Source of the DNA: Rubellimicrobium thermophilum DSM 16684
GTDB lineage: Bacteria; Pseudomonadota; Alphaproteobacteria; Rhodobacterales; Rhodobacteraceae
Direction: 5' to 3'
Assembly: GCF_000442315.1 (NCBI RefSeq)
Contig: NZ_KE557320.1
Coordinates: 1,235,532 to 1,299,531, forward strand
DNA length: 64,000 nucleotides
Under the pieces are notes generated by a model. It saw only the letters and a program-made list of their open reading frames with translations, was not told the DNA's origin and made no database searches. Positions 8,862 to 17,609 of this stretch are shown here, piece by piece. Position numbers and translations under genes: made by a program. The stretch's first letter is position 1. Every line of letters begins with the position of its first letter.

Positions 8862-9893
8862 TCAGTAGCCCGTCATCTCCAGATATCCGCGTCCCTGGTG
8901 CGACCCCCTGACCGTGACCGGCCCCTCCCAGTAGGGAATGGACACATCCATCCAGGCCTGCGGATTGAGGGCCGCCACCGTGGCATCGAGACCCCGCTCC
9001 GGCAGCGTCACGCGCCAGCGGACGGGCACCTCGCGGCCCGCCACCCTGGCTGTCGCGAGAGGTTCGGCCGTGAAGGCCCCGTCGGAATAAGGCGCGGGGG
9101 TGCCGTCGGGGGCGATCCATGTCGCCGACGTGAAGGCCGTCCCGTCCCGCGCGTTCAGGCGAAAGCCCATCAGCTTCTCGCCCGTCTCGAAGGAGAGCGA
9201 AAACCAGTCCCAGCCGGTCTGCTCCGCCGCCAAGGGCTGGGACGACCATTCCCGGTCCAGCCAGGCCTGCCCCGTGACGGCGACATCGCCCGCGGGCAGG
9301 GTCAGCACCCCCTCGATGGCGAGAAAGGGCATGGAATAATACTGCGATGCCTGCCCCTGGGGCGACTTCACCGAATAGCCCGCCTCGCCCTGTAGCACCA
9401 CCGGGCCTTCGGCACGCAGGCGCATGTCGAAGGACCAGTCCGGCCCCTGGGCGAACAGGAGGCTTTCACCCTCCAGCACTCCTTCAAGCCGCCATTCATC
9501 GATCCAGGCGGCAAAGGGGTCGGCCGTCACCCCCGCCTGTCCCGTCCCCCCGCGTGCAAGCCTTTCGGCCACATGATGCGCATCGGGCGTGGTGATCGCG
9601 GCATGACCCATCCAGAGCTGATCCTCCGGCGCCCCCCCGGGCGCGAGCGCCGTGCGGAACAGGGTCCACTGGATCCCGTAGGGCGTGCCGTCTGCCGCTT
9701 CGAGGGTGGCGGTCAGATACCACCACTCGATACGGAACATCTCGTGCGCGCCATGGTCGGCCGGGAAGACGGGCGTCCAGCCCGGATCGGGCAGCGCAAA
9801 GCCCTGGGCCGCCGTCCCGAGCCCGGCAAAGCCCTGCGCCGCGGCAGCGGCAGGCCACAGGCAGAGCAGGAGCGGAAACAACCTAGCGTTCAT
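8862..9893 (-). CDS. AttH/CrtC-like lipocalin-fold protein, exported
   Basis: The 343-residue product begins with a signal peptide (NARLFPLLLCLWPAAAAAQG) and continues with the FRIEWWYLTATL and GRGYLEMTGY signatures of the AttH/hydroxyneurosporene-synthase (CrtC) superfamily, which folds as two lipocalin-like barrels. Genes of this type commonly follow LolD/FtsX-type ABC genes, as here, and the protein is thought to act on or carry a lipid in the periplasm; the substrate is unknown. The ATG at 9893 overlaps the permease stop by 11 bases; a TTG six bases upstream is less likely. It is the last gene of the leftward MFS-ABC-FtsX-AttH unit. Confidence 0.8.
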   Translation of the reverse strand: MNARLFPLLLCLWPAAAAAQGFAGLGTAAQGFALPDPGWTPVFPADHGAHEMFRIEWWYLTATLEAADGTPYGIQWTLFRTALAPGGAPEDQLWMGHAAITTPDAHHVAERLARGGTGQAGVTADPFAAWIDEWRLEGVLEGESLLFAQGPDWSFDMRLRAEGPVVLQGEAGYSVKSPQGQASQYYSMPFLAIEGVLTLPAGDVAVTGQAWLDREWSSQPLAAEQTGWDWFSLSFETGEKLMGFRLNARDGTAFTSATWIAPDGTPAPYSDGAFTAEPLATARVAGREVPVRWRVTLPERGLDATVAALNPQAWMDVSIPYWEGPVTVRGSHQGRGYLEMTGY

Positions 9894-12276
9894 CGGCAAA
9901 GACCTTGAGAAGCCGCCCCGGCGGCGTCCGGGCGAGATGCCGCGCCGGCCAGGCGGCGGCCAGGGCCGCCACGAGAAGCGCCAGGACGAACAGCCGCAAC
10001 CAGTCGAGCGGGAACAGCTTCATCGGCAACCGCCAGCCGAAGGCCTCGACATTGACGACCGCAAGCAGGACCCAGGCGAGCATCAGCCCCAGCGGCAAGG
10101 CCACAAGCCCCGTCAGGGCCGCAAGGCCGAGCGCACGGGCCAGCTCCGTCCACCCCAGGGTTGCGCGACGGACACCCAGCGCCCAGACCGGCGCCAACTG
10201 CGGCAGCCGCATATCCGCAAGCGTCAGGAGCGACATCAGGAGCGCGAAACCCGCAACCCCGAGGGTCAGCATGCTGAGGGCGGCGGTCACCGCGAAGGTG
10301 CGTTCGAAGACCTGCATCGAGAGAGTCTTGACCGCATGCTGATCCACGAGGCGGGCCGGATCCAGTCCGGCCGCCGACAGGTTCGCCGGCAGGATCCCCT
10401 CGGCATCGGGCGGCACATGCAGCGCAAAGCGCAGCGGCTCGACCCCGGGAAAGGTCGTCCGGAAGAGCTCTTCGGTCAGGATGGCCTGTCCGAGGGGATT
10501 GCCATAGTCGGCATAGACGGCGAGGACGGGGCGGATCAGGCCCGGAACGATCTCCAGCCCTGTCCCGGGCCAGAGCCCTGCCCGGCGCGCCAACTGTTCG
10601 CTGACGAAGACGCCCTCACCGGCGGCGAGGCGGTCCCACGGATCCGGCCGGGCGGCAAGAAAGCGCCAGTTCGCACGATAGACCGGATCATCGCGCAAGG
10701 CGAGAATTTCGGCGGGCTGGCCTGCAAGGACCAGATCCACACCCATCACGGGCACCGCCCTGACACCCTCCGGCAGGGCTGCAAGGAGCTGCTCCGCCTC
10801 TTCCGGCGTATCGGCCTGAACGTAGAATTCGAAGGCAAGACGCTGGTCGAGGAAGGCACGGAAGGTCTCGCGGAAGGAGGAGACCATGGTCGAGACGCCG
10901 AGGCTGGCCGCCATCGCAAGCAGCAGGGCCATGAATGCCAGCGAAAGACCCGGCAGCTCGGTCCGCGCATCGGCCCAGGCCCATCGTGCCAGCGGATGCC
11001 GGGCGAGGCGGTGCCCGGCCGACAGGATCCGGTCGAGCAGCAGCGGCAGAAGGAGGGCCGCCCCCACCATCAGCGCGCCCAGTGTCGCGAATCCCATGAC
11101 CAGTCCGCGCCCCCACAGCGCGGCAGCCAGCGCTGCCGCCAGCAGGGCAAGCCCCGCCCCGGCCTGACGGATCGCACGCCTTGCGGCCCAACGGGCTCCG
11201 CCACGCCGCGTCCCCCCGGCCAGCAGGGGCATCGTGACCAGTCGATGCAGGGCCCCTGCTGCAGCAATGGCCGTGCCGGCCATGGCGATCGCAAGGGCGG
11301 AGGCCGCCCATCCCGGCCTGAAGCGGAGTGTCCCCGCAACTTCGGCGCCATAGAGTCCGCGCAGCGTGCCGGCGACGTCGGGCAGCAGCGCCGCCGCGAC
11401 GAGATAGCCCAGAACCAGGCCGATGAGGCCCGCAACCGCCGCGAGGAAGGCCAGTTCGGCGGCCATGAGCCCGATCAGACCGCCGAGCGGCATGCCCAGG
11501 GCGCGCAATGTCCGCACCGTTGCATGCCGTTGCTCGAAGGCAAGGCCCACGGTCCCGTGCACGATGAACAGTCCGACGGCAAAGCTCAGAAGACCGAACG
11601 CGGTAAGGTTCAGATGAAAGCTCTCGGTGAGAGCCCCGGGATCCGCGTGCATCCCGGGCTCCTGCCGGCGCAGATGCGGGGCGACATCCTCCAGGGGTGG
11701 ACGCCGCAGGGGCTGGACCGGCGCCAGGAGGAGATGACTGTATCCCTCGCGGCCCAGAAGGCGGGCCGCCATGCGCAGATCCGTCAGGGCCGTTCCCGGG
11801 GGGACATCCTCGCGCCCGATCAGGCTGGCGCCGGTCCCCTCCAGGGTTCCGAATGTCTCCGGGTGGGCGGCAAAGGCACCTTCCTCCGACAGGAAGGCCC
11901 CGAACTCGGCGCCTCGGGCGAGGGCCACGGGGGCGACCTCGGCCGGTGCGGTCAGGGGGTCGAAGCCGATGATGCGCAACCCGCCCCATCGCCCCTCGAT
12001 CACCGGCGACACGAGCCATCCCGCCCGCCGCAGGGCCACGAATTCCGCCTCGCTGATGGTCCGGCCGGGCGGCGGCAGGAGGCGGACAAGACGGGCGCCG
12101 TCCAGGCTCTGGGACGCGGCGGCATAAGAGGCACGCGCCTCGGCATTGATGGCCTGCACCCCGGCCCACAGGGCCGTGGCCAGCGCAAGACCGGCGATCA
12201 GCGTGAAGAGCTGGAGCGGATGGCGCCGCCAGTGCGACAGCAAGGCCCGGGATGCGGTCCCCGCCAGCCCGGTCAT
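9883..12276 (-). CDS. FtsX-like ABC transporter permease (AttF/G-type)
   Basis: A 797-residue fused permease. The N-terminus has one membrane span (LIAGLALATALWAGVQAINAE is that region), followed by a large periplasmic MacB-like domain. A set of spans in the middle (for example FLAAVAGLIGLVLGYLVAAALL) is followed by a second periplasmic domain and three C-terminal spans with the FtsX pattern (TRLLKVF-like end LLKVFADER). Such permeases extract or move lipophilic substrates at the inner membrane, powered by a LolD-like ATPase. ATG 12276 overlaps the ATPase stop in an ATGA. The substrate cannot be read from sequence. Confidence 0.85.
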   Translation of the reverse strand: MTGLAGTASRALLSHWRRHPLQLFTLIAGLALATALWAGVQAINAEARASYAAASQSLDGARLVRLLPPPGRTISEAEFVALRRAGWLVSPVIEGRWGGLRIIGFDPLTAPAEVAPVALARGAEFGAFLSEEGAFAAHPETFGTLEGTGASLIGREDVPPGTALTDLRMAARLLGREGYSHLLLAPVQPLRRPPLEDVAPHLRRQEPGMHADPGALTESFHLNLTAFGLLSFAVGLFIVHGTVGLAFEQRHATVRTLRALGMPLGGLIGLMAAELAFLAAVAGLIGLVLGYLVAAALLPDVAGTLRGLYGAEVAGTLRFRPGWAASALAIAMAGTAIAAAGALHRLVTMPLLAGGTRRGGARWAARRAIRQAGAGLALLAAALAAALWGRGLVMGFATLGALMVGAALLLPLLLDRILSAGHRLARHPLARWAWADARTELPGLSLAFMALLLAMAASLGVSTMVSSFRETFRAFLDQRLAFEFYVQADTPEEAEQLLAALPEGVRAVPVMGVDLVLAGQPAEILALRDDPVYRANWRFLAARPDPWDRLAAGEGVFVSEQLARRAGLWPGTGLEIVPGLIRPVLAVYADYGNPLGQAILTEELFRTTFPGVEPLRFALHVPPDAEGILPANLSAAGLDPARLVDQHAVKTLSMQVFERTFAVTAALSMLTLGVAGFALLMSLLTLADMRLPQLAPVWALGVRRATLGWTELARALGLAALTGLVALPLGLMLAWVLLAVVNVEAFGWRLPMKLFPLDWLRLFVLALLVAALAAAWPARHLARTPPGRLLKVFADER

Positions 12277-12932
12277 GCGATGCGCCCGCCGGAAAGATGC
12301 GCGCGTGCCTGCATCCGGCCGGCCACCCGTTCCGAATGCGTGACACAGAGGAGGGCAGCCCCGCCTTGCGCCACCAGATCGAGCATCAGCTCGAGCACGG
12401 TCCCGGCGCTCGCTTCGTCCAGGTTGCCCGTCGGTTCGTCGGCCAGCACGATCTGCGGCCTTGCCGCGAGTGCGCGGGCGATGGCCACCCGCTGCTGCTG
12501 GCCACCCGACAGCTCCTCGGGATATTTGCCCAGATGCGGCACAAGCCCCAGCCTTTCGGCCAGATGCCGTTCCCAGTCCGTATCGCGCAGACCCTTCAGC
12601 CTCGCCTGAAAGGCGATGTTCGCCCCGGTATCGAGAGAGGGGATGAGATTGAACTGCTGGAACACGATGGCCACCCTCTCGCGCCGCAGACGGGCGCGGG
12701 CGCGATCATCGAGCGCGGTGACTTCGATCCCGGCCAGCCGGATGGATCCCGAATCGGGCTGGTCGAGCCCGGCGATCAGATGCAGCAGCGTGGACTTGCC
12801 CGATCCGGATTCCCCCGTGAGCGCGAGCGTGCGACCGGCCTCGAGCGAGAGGGACGCGCCCCGCAGGACCGGCACGGGGCCATCCGGTCCGGGATAGGCC
12901 TTGGCCAGGTCGCGGATCTCGAGCAGGGTCAT
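12273..12932 (-). CDS. LolD/MacB-type ABC transporter ATPase (AttE-like)
   Basis: A 219-residue cytoplasmic ATPase with Walker A GESGSGKST, signature LSGGQQQRVAIARAL, Walker B VLADEPTGNLDE and switch THSE. The TGNLD run is characteristic of the LolD/MacB/FtsE branch that pairs with FtsX-fold permeases, here the overlapping gene downstream. The ATG at 12932 overlaps the MFS stop in an ATGA, so three proteins are translationally chained. A longer upstream reading of the frame is antisense noise from the MFS gene. Confidence 0.92.
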   Translation of the reverse strand: MTLLEIRDLAKAYPGPDGPVPVLRGASLSLEAGRTLALTGESGSGKSTLLHLIAGLDQPDSGSIRLAGIEVTALDDRARARLRRERVAIVFQQFNLIPSLDTGANIAFQARLKGLRDTDWERHLAERLGLVPHLGKYPEELSGGQQQRVAIARALAARPQIVLADEPTGNLDEASAGTVLELMLDLVAQGGAALLCVTHSERVAGRMQARAHLSGGRIA

Positions 12933-14071
12933 CGGGCAGGCAGCCGCCGCAGTCTGGGGCCGATCAGCAGGAGGAGGGCAGCCAGGCTGCCCGCGACGAT
13001 GGCGACGACGGCAAAGACGGCCCCTTCGCCGGTCAGGCCGAGAATGGGCCGCAACGCGAGAGCGCCCAGCGTGCTGCCGAGGACCGATGCCCCGAGAACG
13101 GCCGATCCCATGCGCGGATCCGTTCCCAGCAGACGGGTGGACCAGACATAGAAGCTTGGCCATGTGATCCCGACAAACGGCCCGGCCGCCACGAAACCCC
13201 AGCCGGGGGCCCCCGCCGCAGCGAGTGCGGCCATCGCCGCGGTTCCGCCGAGGCCGATCAGGAACAGCGCACCCGGCGGAATCAGCGGCGCAATCCGCCA
13301 GAGCGACAGGCGCCCCGCCAGATAGGCCGTGAAGAAGCCGGAAAGGAGGCGCGCGGCCTCGGCCTCCGACAGGCCCAGATCGATCAGGGCGGCCACACCG
13401 AAGCCCGTCAGCGCCCCCTCCATGGCCACCGCCAGGAGGACCGGCAGCAGAAGCAGCAGCCGCGCATCGCGCAAGGGCGGCAGGCCGCGCACCCCTTCGA
13501 CCCGAGGCGGATCAGACGGCGCGCCAAGCAGGGATAACAGCAGCAGGGCTGCAACGGCACCGAGGACCGGCGCCGGCTGTCCTCCGACCAGGATGACCGC
13601 AAAGGGCGCCAGGATCGCACCGGCCCCGAATGTCGCGTTGACAAGGCCGACCATGGCCGCGCCGCGTGCCCCGAATTCGGTCAGGAAGCGGCGGTTGACG
13701 ACCTGCACGACCATCCCGAACCCCATCCCCGACAGCATGGCTCCGGCCAGGGCGATCCCCCAGACAGGGGCAAGCGTCAGGCCTGTGGTTCCCAGTGTCA
13801 GAAGCCCGAGGCCGGTCCGCAGGGTCACGACCGGCATCCCCGTCACCCCCGCCGCGATCGTCAGCAGGGCGCCTGCCCCATGCGCCGCAAGGAGCAGGCC
13901 CCCCTCGCCCGGGCCGAGGCCGAAGACCCGCGACCAGACCGGCAGCGAGAGCCCGTAGAGCGCAGCCAGCGCCCCGGCGAGCAGGAAGCTCAACATTCCG
14001 GAGGCAAAGAGCCGGCGGTCGAAGGACCTGTCCGGCAGGACGCCGGGGCGATCAGCGGGGGTGACGGTCAT
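12929..14071 (-). CDS. Major facilitator superfamily transporter
   Basis: A 380-residue polytopic protein with about twelve hydrophobic segments in two halves, beginning FASGMLSFLLAGALAALYG. The loop pattern (a Gly/Ala-rich membrane protein with GLGPGEGGLLLAAHGAGALL after the first span) fits the MFS, but no substrate-specific motif is recognisable. ATG 14071 has GGAG eight bases upstream. It heads the leftward operon and overlaps the ABC ATPase by ATGA, so it may handle the same compound as the ABC/AttH system or a precursor of it; that link is inference. Confidence 0.75.
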   Translation of the reverse strand: MTVTPADRPGVLPDRSFDRRLFASGMLSFLLAGALAALYGLSLPVWSRVFGLGPGEGGLLLAAHGAGALLTIAAGVTGMPVVTLRTGLGLLTLGTTGLTLAPVWGIALAGAMLSGMGFGMVVQVVNRRFLTEFGARGAAMVGLVNATFGAGAILAPFAVILVGGQPAPVLGAVAALLLLSLLGAPSDPPRVEGVRGLPPLRDARLLLLLPVLLAVAMEGALTGFGVAALIDLGLSEAEAARLLSGFFTAYLAGRLSLWRIAPLIPPGALFLIGLGGTAAMAALAAAGAPGWGFVAAGPFVGITWPSFYVWSTRLLGTDPRMGSAVLGASVLGSTLGALALRPILGLTGEGAVFAVVAIVAGSLAALLLLIGPRLRRLPAR

Positions 14072-14138
14072 GAGGCCAGCTCCGGAGCTGTCCATCCATG
14101 CGTCATCCGCTGCGGAAGATCCAGATGGACCGGTGGGG

Positions 14139-14183
14139 CCTGCCGTCCGGCGATGAGGCGTTCCGCCGGCCCTTCCCGGCAGG
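14139..14183. terminator. Large imperfect hairpin between tdh and the MFS gene
   Basis: Nested inverted repeats: CCTGCCG (14139-14145) with CGGCAGG (14177-14183), enclosing CCGGCG (14147-14152) with CGCCGG (14164-14169). It lies in the 172-base gap after tdh and before the MFS gene, both read leftwards. It may end the kbl-tdh transcript or structure the MFS leader. There is no T tract. Confidence 0.4.
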
Positions 14184-14243
14184 ACGGGATAACGGCCTGC
14201 ATGAGGCTGGGGCCGGCCTTCCGACTGGCCTTCCGAGGATGTC

Positions 14244-15281
14244 TCACGTCCAGTCCAGCACCACCTTGCCCGAGCGGCCCGAGAGCATCGCCTCGAACCC
14301 CCGGTGATAGTCGGAGGCCGCAAGGCGATGCGTGATCACGCCGCGCACATCCAGCCCGTTTTCCAGCATGGCAATCATCTTGTACCAGGTCTCGAAGATC
14401 TCGCGCCCGTAGACGCCCTTGATGGTGAGGGCCTTGAAGACGATCCGGCTCCAGTCCACCGGACTCTTGCCCGGCGGAATGCCCAGCAGCGCGATCCGCC
14501 CGCCCATCACGAGGGTTTCGACCATCTGGTCGAGCGCTGCCTGCGATCCCGACATCTCGAGCCCGACATCGAATCCCTGCACCATGTTGAGCCGGCGCAT
14601 GACGTCGCGCAGATCCTCCTCGGCGACGTTGACGACGGTCGCGCCCGAGACGCGGGCCGCAAGCTCCAGCCGCACGGGATTGACATCCGTCACCACCACA
14701 TGCCGCGCCCCGACATGGCGTGCGACGGCCGCCGCCATGATCCCGATCGGGCCCGCACCGGTCACCAGGACATCCTCTCCCACCAGATCGAAGCTCAGCG
14801 CCGTGTGGACCGCATTGCCCAGGGGATCGAGGATGGCCCCCACCTCGTCGTCGATGGCATCGGGCAGGGGCACGACGTTGAAGGCCGGCAGCCGCAGATA
14901 TTCGGCGAAGGCGCCGGGCACATTGACCCCGATCCCCCGGGTTTCCGGATCGAGATGGAAGCGCCCCGCGCGGGCCTGACGCGAGCTATGGCCGACCAGA
15001 TGCCCTTCGCCCGAGACGCGCTGACCCGGCTTCAGATCCGTCACGTCCCGTCCGACGGCGACGATCTCTCCGGCGAATTCGTGGCCGACGACCATCGGGA
15101 CGGGGACGGTGCGGGCGGCCCAGTCGTCCCATTTCCAGATATGCAGATCGGTGCCGCAGATGCCCGTCCGGCGGACGCGGATCAGGACATCGTCGGGGCC
15201 GATCTCCGGCACCGGAACCTCGCGCAGGGCCAGGCCTTCGCCGGGGCCTTCCTTCACCAGCGCACGCATCATCCGCCTCAT
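14244..15281 (-). CDS. tdh: L-threonine 3-dehydrogenase
   Basis: Tdh oxidises L-threonine with NAD+ to 2-amino-3-ketobutyrate, which Kbl cleaves with CoA to glycine and acetyl-CoA. The 345-residue zinc medium-chain dehydrogenase shows the catalytic zinc ligands in [12 protein letters not shown] and the [14 protein letters not shown] helix, and the nucleotide-binding [11 protein letters not shown]. The four-Cys structural zinc lobe typical of many relatives is not in its usual form: the region reads [15 protein letters not shown], without the Cys cluster. The ATG at 15281 overlaps the kbl stop in an ATGA; ATGs at 15272 and 15269 are alternatives. It is the second gene of the kbl-tdh operon. 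Confidence 0.93.
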   Translation of the reverse strand: MRRMMRALVKEGPGEGLALREVPVPEIGPDDVLIRVRRTGICGTDLHIWKWDDWAARTVPVPMVVGHEFAGEIVAVGRDVTDLKPGQRVSGEGHLVGHSSRQARAGRFHLDPETRGIGVNVPGAFAEYLRLPAFNVVPLPDAIDDEVGAILDPLGNAVHTALSFDLVGEDVLVTGAGPIGIMAAAVARHVGARHVVVTDVNPVRLELAARVSGATVVNVAEEDLRDVMRRLNMVQGFDVGLEMSGSQAALDQMVETLVMGGRIALLGIPPGKSPVDWSRIVFKALTIKGVYGREIFETWYKMIAMLENGLDVRGVITHRLAASDYHRGFEAMLSGRSGKVVLDWT

Positions 15282-16469
15282 GACAGCACCCCCGTCTCGC
15301 GTCCCGCCGCCGCAAAGGCCGCCAAGGCTTCGTGCAGATCCGCCTCGGTGTGGGCGGCGCTCATCTGCGTGCGGATGCGGGCCTTCCCCTGAGGCACGAC
15401 GGGATGGAAGAAGCCGGGCGCCAGAACCCCGTGCCGCAGCAAGGCGCGTGCCATCGCCTGGGCCCGCCGGGCATCGCCCAACATGACCGGCACGATCGGA
15501 TGGTCCCCCGGCAGCAGTTCGAAGCCCATCTGCTCCAGTCCCTTTCGCCAGAGCCGGGCATTCCCGGCCAGCCGGCTGCGCCGCCTGTCGCCCTCCTCTC
15601 CCTCGGCCAGATCGAGCGCAGCCAGGGCCGCGGCACAGATCGCCGGAGGCAGCGCGTTCGAGAACAGGTAGGGGCGCGCGCGCTGACGCAGGAGATCCAC
15701 CACCGGCTGCGGCCCGGCCACGAAGCCCCCCAGAGCCCCGCCCAGCGCCTTGCCGAAGGTGGATGTCACGATGTCGGCCCTGACACCGGCCCGGGCGGGC
15801 GTTCCGCGTCCCTGCGGCCCGACAAAGCCGGTCGCGTGACAATCGTCCACCATCAGCAGGGCGCCGTAACGGTCGCAGAGGGCCCGCATCTCCGCCAGAG
15901 GGGCCAGGAATCCATCCATGCTGAAGACGCCGTCCGTCGCCACGAGCACGATTCCCGCCCCATCCGCCCGTGCCTCGCGCAGGCGGGTCTCGAGTTCGTC
16001 CAGATCCCGATTGGCAAAGCGCAGCCGCCGCGCCCGGCAGAGGCGGATGCCGTCGATGATGCTGGCATGATTGAGCGCGTCCGAGACAACCGCATCGCCT
16101 TCGCCCAGCAGCGGCTCGAACAGGGCGCCATTGGCATCGAAGCAGGCCGCGAAGAGGATCGCGTCATCGAGGCCCAGATAGTCCGCCACCCGCCTTTCGA
16201 GCATGCGATGCAGATCCTGCGTGCCGCAGATGAAGCGCACCGAGGCCAGCCCGAATCCGCGTTCGTCCATCGCCCGCAGGGCGGCTGCCTTGAGGGCCGG
16301 GTGGTCTGCCAGCCCCAGATAGTTGTTGGCGGACAGGTTCAGCACCCTGCGCCCGTCGATCTGCACCCACGCCCCCTGGGGGGGATGCGATCACGGCCTC
16401 CTCCTTCCACAATCCTTCGGATCGTATCGCCTCGAGGCGGGCCGTCACGACATCGAGAGCTCCGGGCAT
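15278..16469 (-). CDS. kbl: 2-amino-3-ketobutyrate CoA ligase (glycine C-acetyltransferase), one frameshift
   Basis: The PLP enzyme acts after Tdh, turning aminoketobutyrate and CoA into glycine and acetyl-CoA. The core is intact: [37 protein letters not shown], the [10 protein letters not shown] aspartate and the PLP lysine in STFGKALGG. The N-terminus [24 protein letters not shown] lies in a different frame and joins the core when one base is removed from the seven-G run at 16378-16384. The restored protein has about 396 residues, as in E. coli Kbl. The ATG at 16469 has AAGGGA upstream; MTQ at 16487 is an alternative. It is coupled to tdh. Confidence 0.88.
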
Positions 16470-16520
16470 GGCAGTCCCTTGGGTCATGGCAGGGGCCGCA
16501 TTTGCATCAGGCATTTGCGG

Positions 16521-16556
16521 CAGGACAACTGTTAACTGTCCTGTCGGATTGACAGG
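16521..16556. promoter_or_regulatory. Overlapping inverted repeats upstream of kbl
   Basis: CAGGACA (16521-16527) and TGTCCTG (16537-16543) are a perfect 7-bp inverted repeat around a GTTAAC centre. The right arm also forms CCTGTC/GACAGG (16540-16545 and 16551-16556). The site lies 50 to 90 bases before the kbl start, in the gap to the divergent RTX gene, where an operator would be expected. The regulator is unknown. Confidence 0.45.
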
Positions 16557-16618
16557 GCCGATGAGGGCAGTCTGTGCTATCCTGCGGCCCAATACCATGA
16601 TTCCGGGACCGCGCTGTC

Positions 16619-17539
16619 ATGTTTTCGATGCTCGCCCTTCTCGGTCTGGCTCTTGGGGCTGCGGCCCTGGTGCCCCTTGCGCGGGTCGCGGAGGAGGAAG
16701 CGGATCCCCTCTCCTCGGACGGGGATGAGGATCCGTCCGCGGCGCTGCCCAATGAGCCGGAATCTCCATCCCAGGAGGAGGATCCGGCCCGGCCCGACAT
16801 CATTGTCGATACCGATGCGCCTGTCATGGACGCCACCGATGGCGATGATGCTATCTTTGCCGGCCAAGAGGACGACAGCATCGATGGCCGTGCCGGTGAC
16901 GACTATCTCGATGGCGGCGCCGGGGACGACACCCTTTCTGGCGGCGCCGGCAGGGATGAACTCCATGGCATTGCCGGGGATGATGTCCTGGAGGGTGGAG
17001 AGGACGACGACATTCTGGCAGGTCATGGCGGCAATGACCGCCTGTTTGGCGGTGCAGGCCATGACGAACTGATCGGCGGCGAAGGCGACGATCTTCTCGA
17101 TGGCGGCGAAGGCGAGGACAGCCTTCTGGGGGGGGCCGGCGATGACAGCCTGATCGGTGGCGCCGGAAGCGATCAGATGCAGGGCGGGCTCGGGAACGAC
17201 CATCTCGACGGCCGCGACGGCGGAATGCGCGACTATCTCAACGGCGGCGAAGGGAACGACACGCTGATCGGCGGGGCCGCCGACAACCTCAACGGCGGCG
17301 AGGGCTCTGATCTGTTCGTTCTCGCATCCGACGATGGCGAGGGACCGGCCTTCATCGACGATTTCGATCCCGCGGAAGACAGGCTCGCCATCCTCTACGA
17401 CGCAAGCCGCCCCGAACCGGTCCTGACCATCCAGCAGGGCGAGGATGGCATCACGCTGATGGCCGATGGGGCCGTGATCGCCGTTCTGCGCGGCGTATCG
17501 CCCCCCGATCTCGAGATGGTGGCACTGATCCCTTCATGA
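16619..17539 (+). CDS. RTX-type calcium-binding repeat protein with N-terminal membrane anchor
   Basis: The 306-residue, strongly acidic protein starts with one hydrophobic segment (FSMLALLGLALGAAALVPL), then a Glu/Asp/Pro-rich spacer of about 50 residues. From about residue 75 to 225 it carries tandem RTX nonapeptides of the type GGxGxDxLx (for example GGAGDDTLS, GGEGDDLLD, GGAGSDQMQ), which bind Ca2+ in a parallel beta-roll. The tail resembles the C-terminal region of secreted RTX proteins (DLFVLASDDGEG, then FDPAEDRLAI). No enzyme domain is present and no type I secretion genes are nearby. It may be a surface or periplasmic Ca2+-binding protein; the role is unknown. Confidence 0.8.
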   Translation: MFSMLALLGLALGAAALVPLARVAEEEADPLSSDGDEDPSAALPNEPESPSQEEDPARPDIIVDTDAPVMDATDGDDAIFAGQEDDSIDGRAGDDYLDGGAGDDTLSGGAGRDELHGIAGDDVLEGGEDDDILAGHGGNDRLFGGAGHDELIGGEGDDLLDGGEGEDSLLGGAGDDSLIGGAGSDQMQGGLGNDHLDGRDGGMRDYLNGGEGNDTLIGGAADNLNGGEGSDLFVLASDDGEGPAFIDDFDPAEDRLAILYDASRPEPVLTIQQGEDGITLMADGAVIAVLRGVSPPDLEMVALIPS

Positions 17540-17609
17540 GGGGGAAAGCCCCGCGCACAGTCCCTGTGAAGACATTCCTTCGGGGCCGGGTGCGCCTATC
17601 TCCTGCTCC

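Noticed and set aside
9685-12609. 974-codon open frame on the plus strand opposite the FtsX permease
   Set aside because: It is antisense to a well-recognised permease, rich in Arg, Gly and Gln, and has no family resemblance; GC-rich DNA keeps such frames open.
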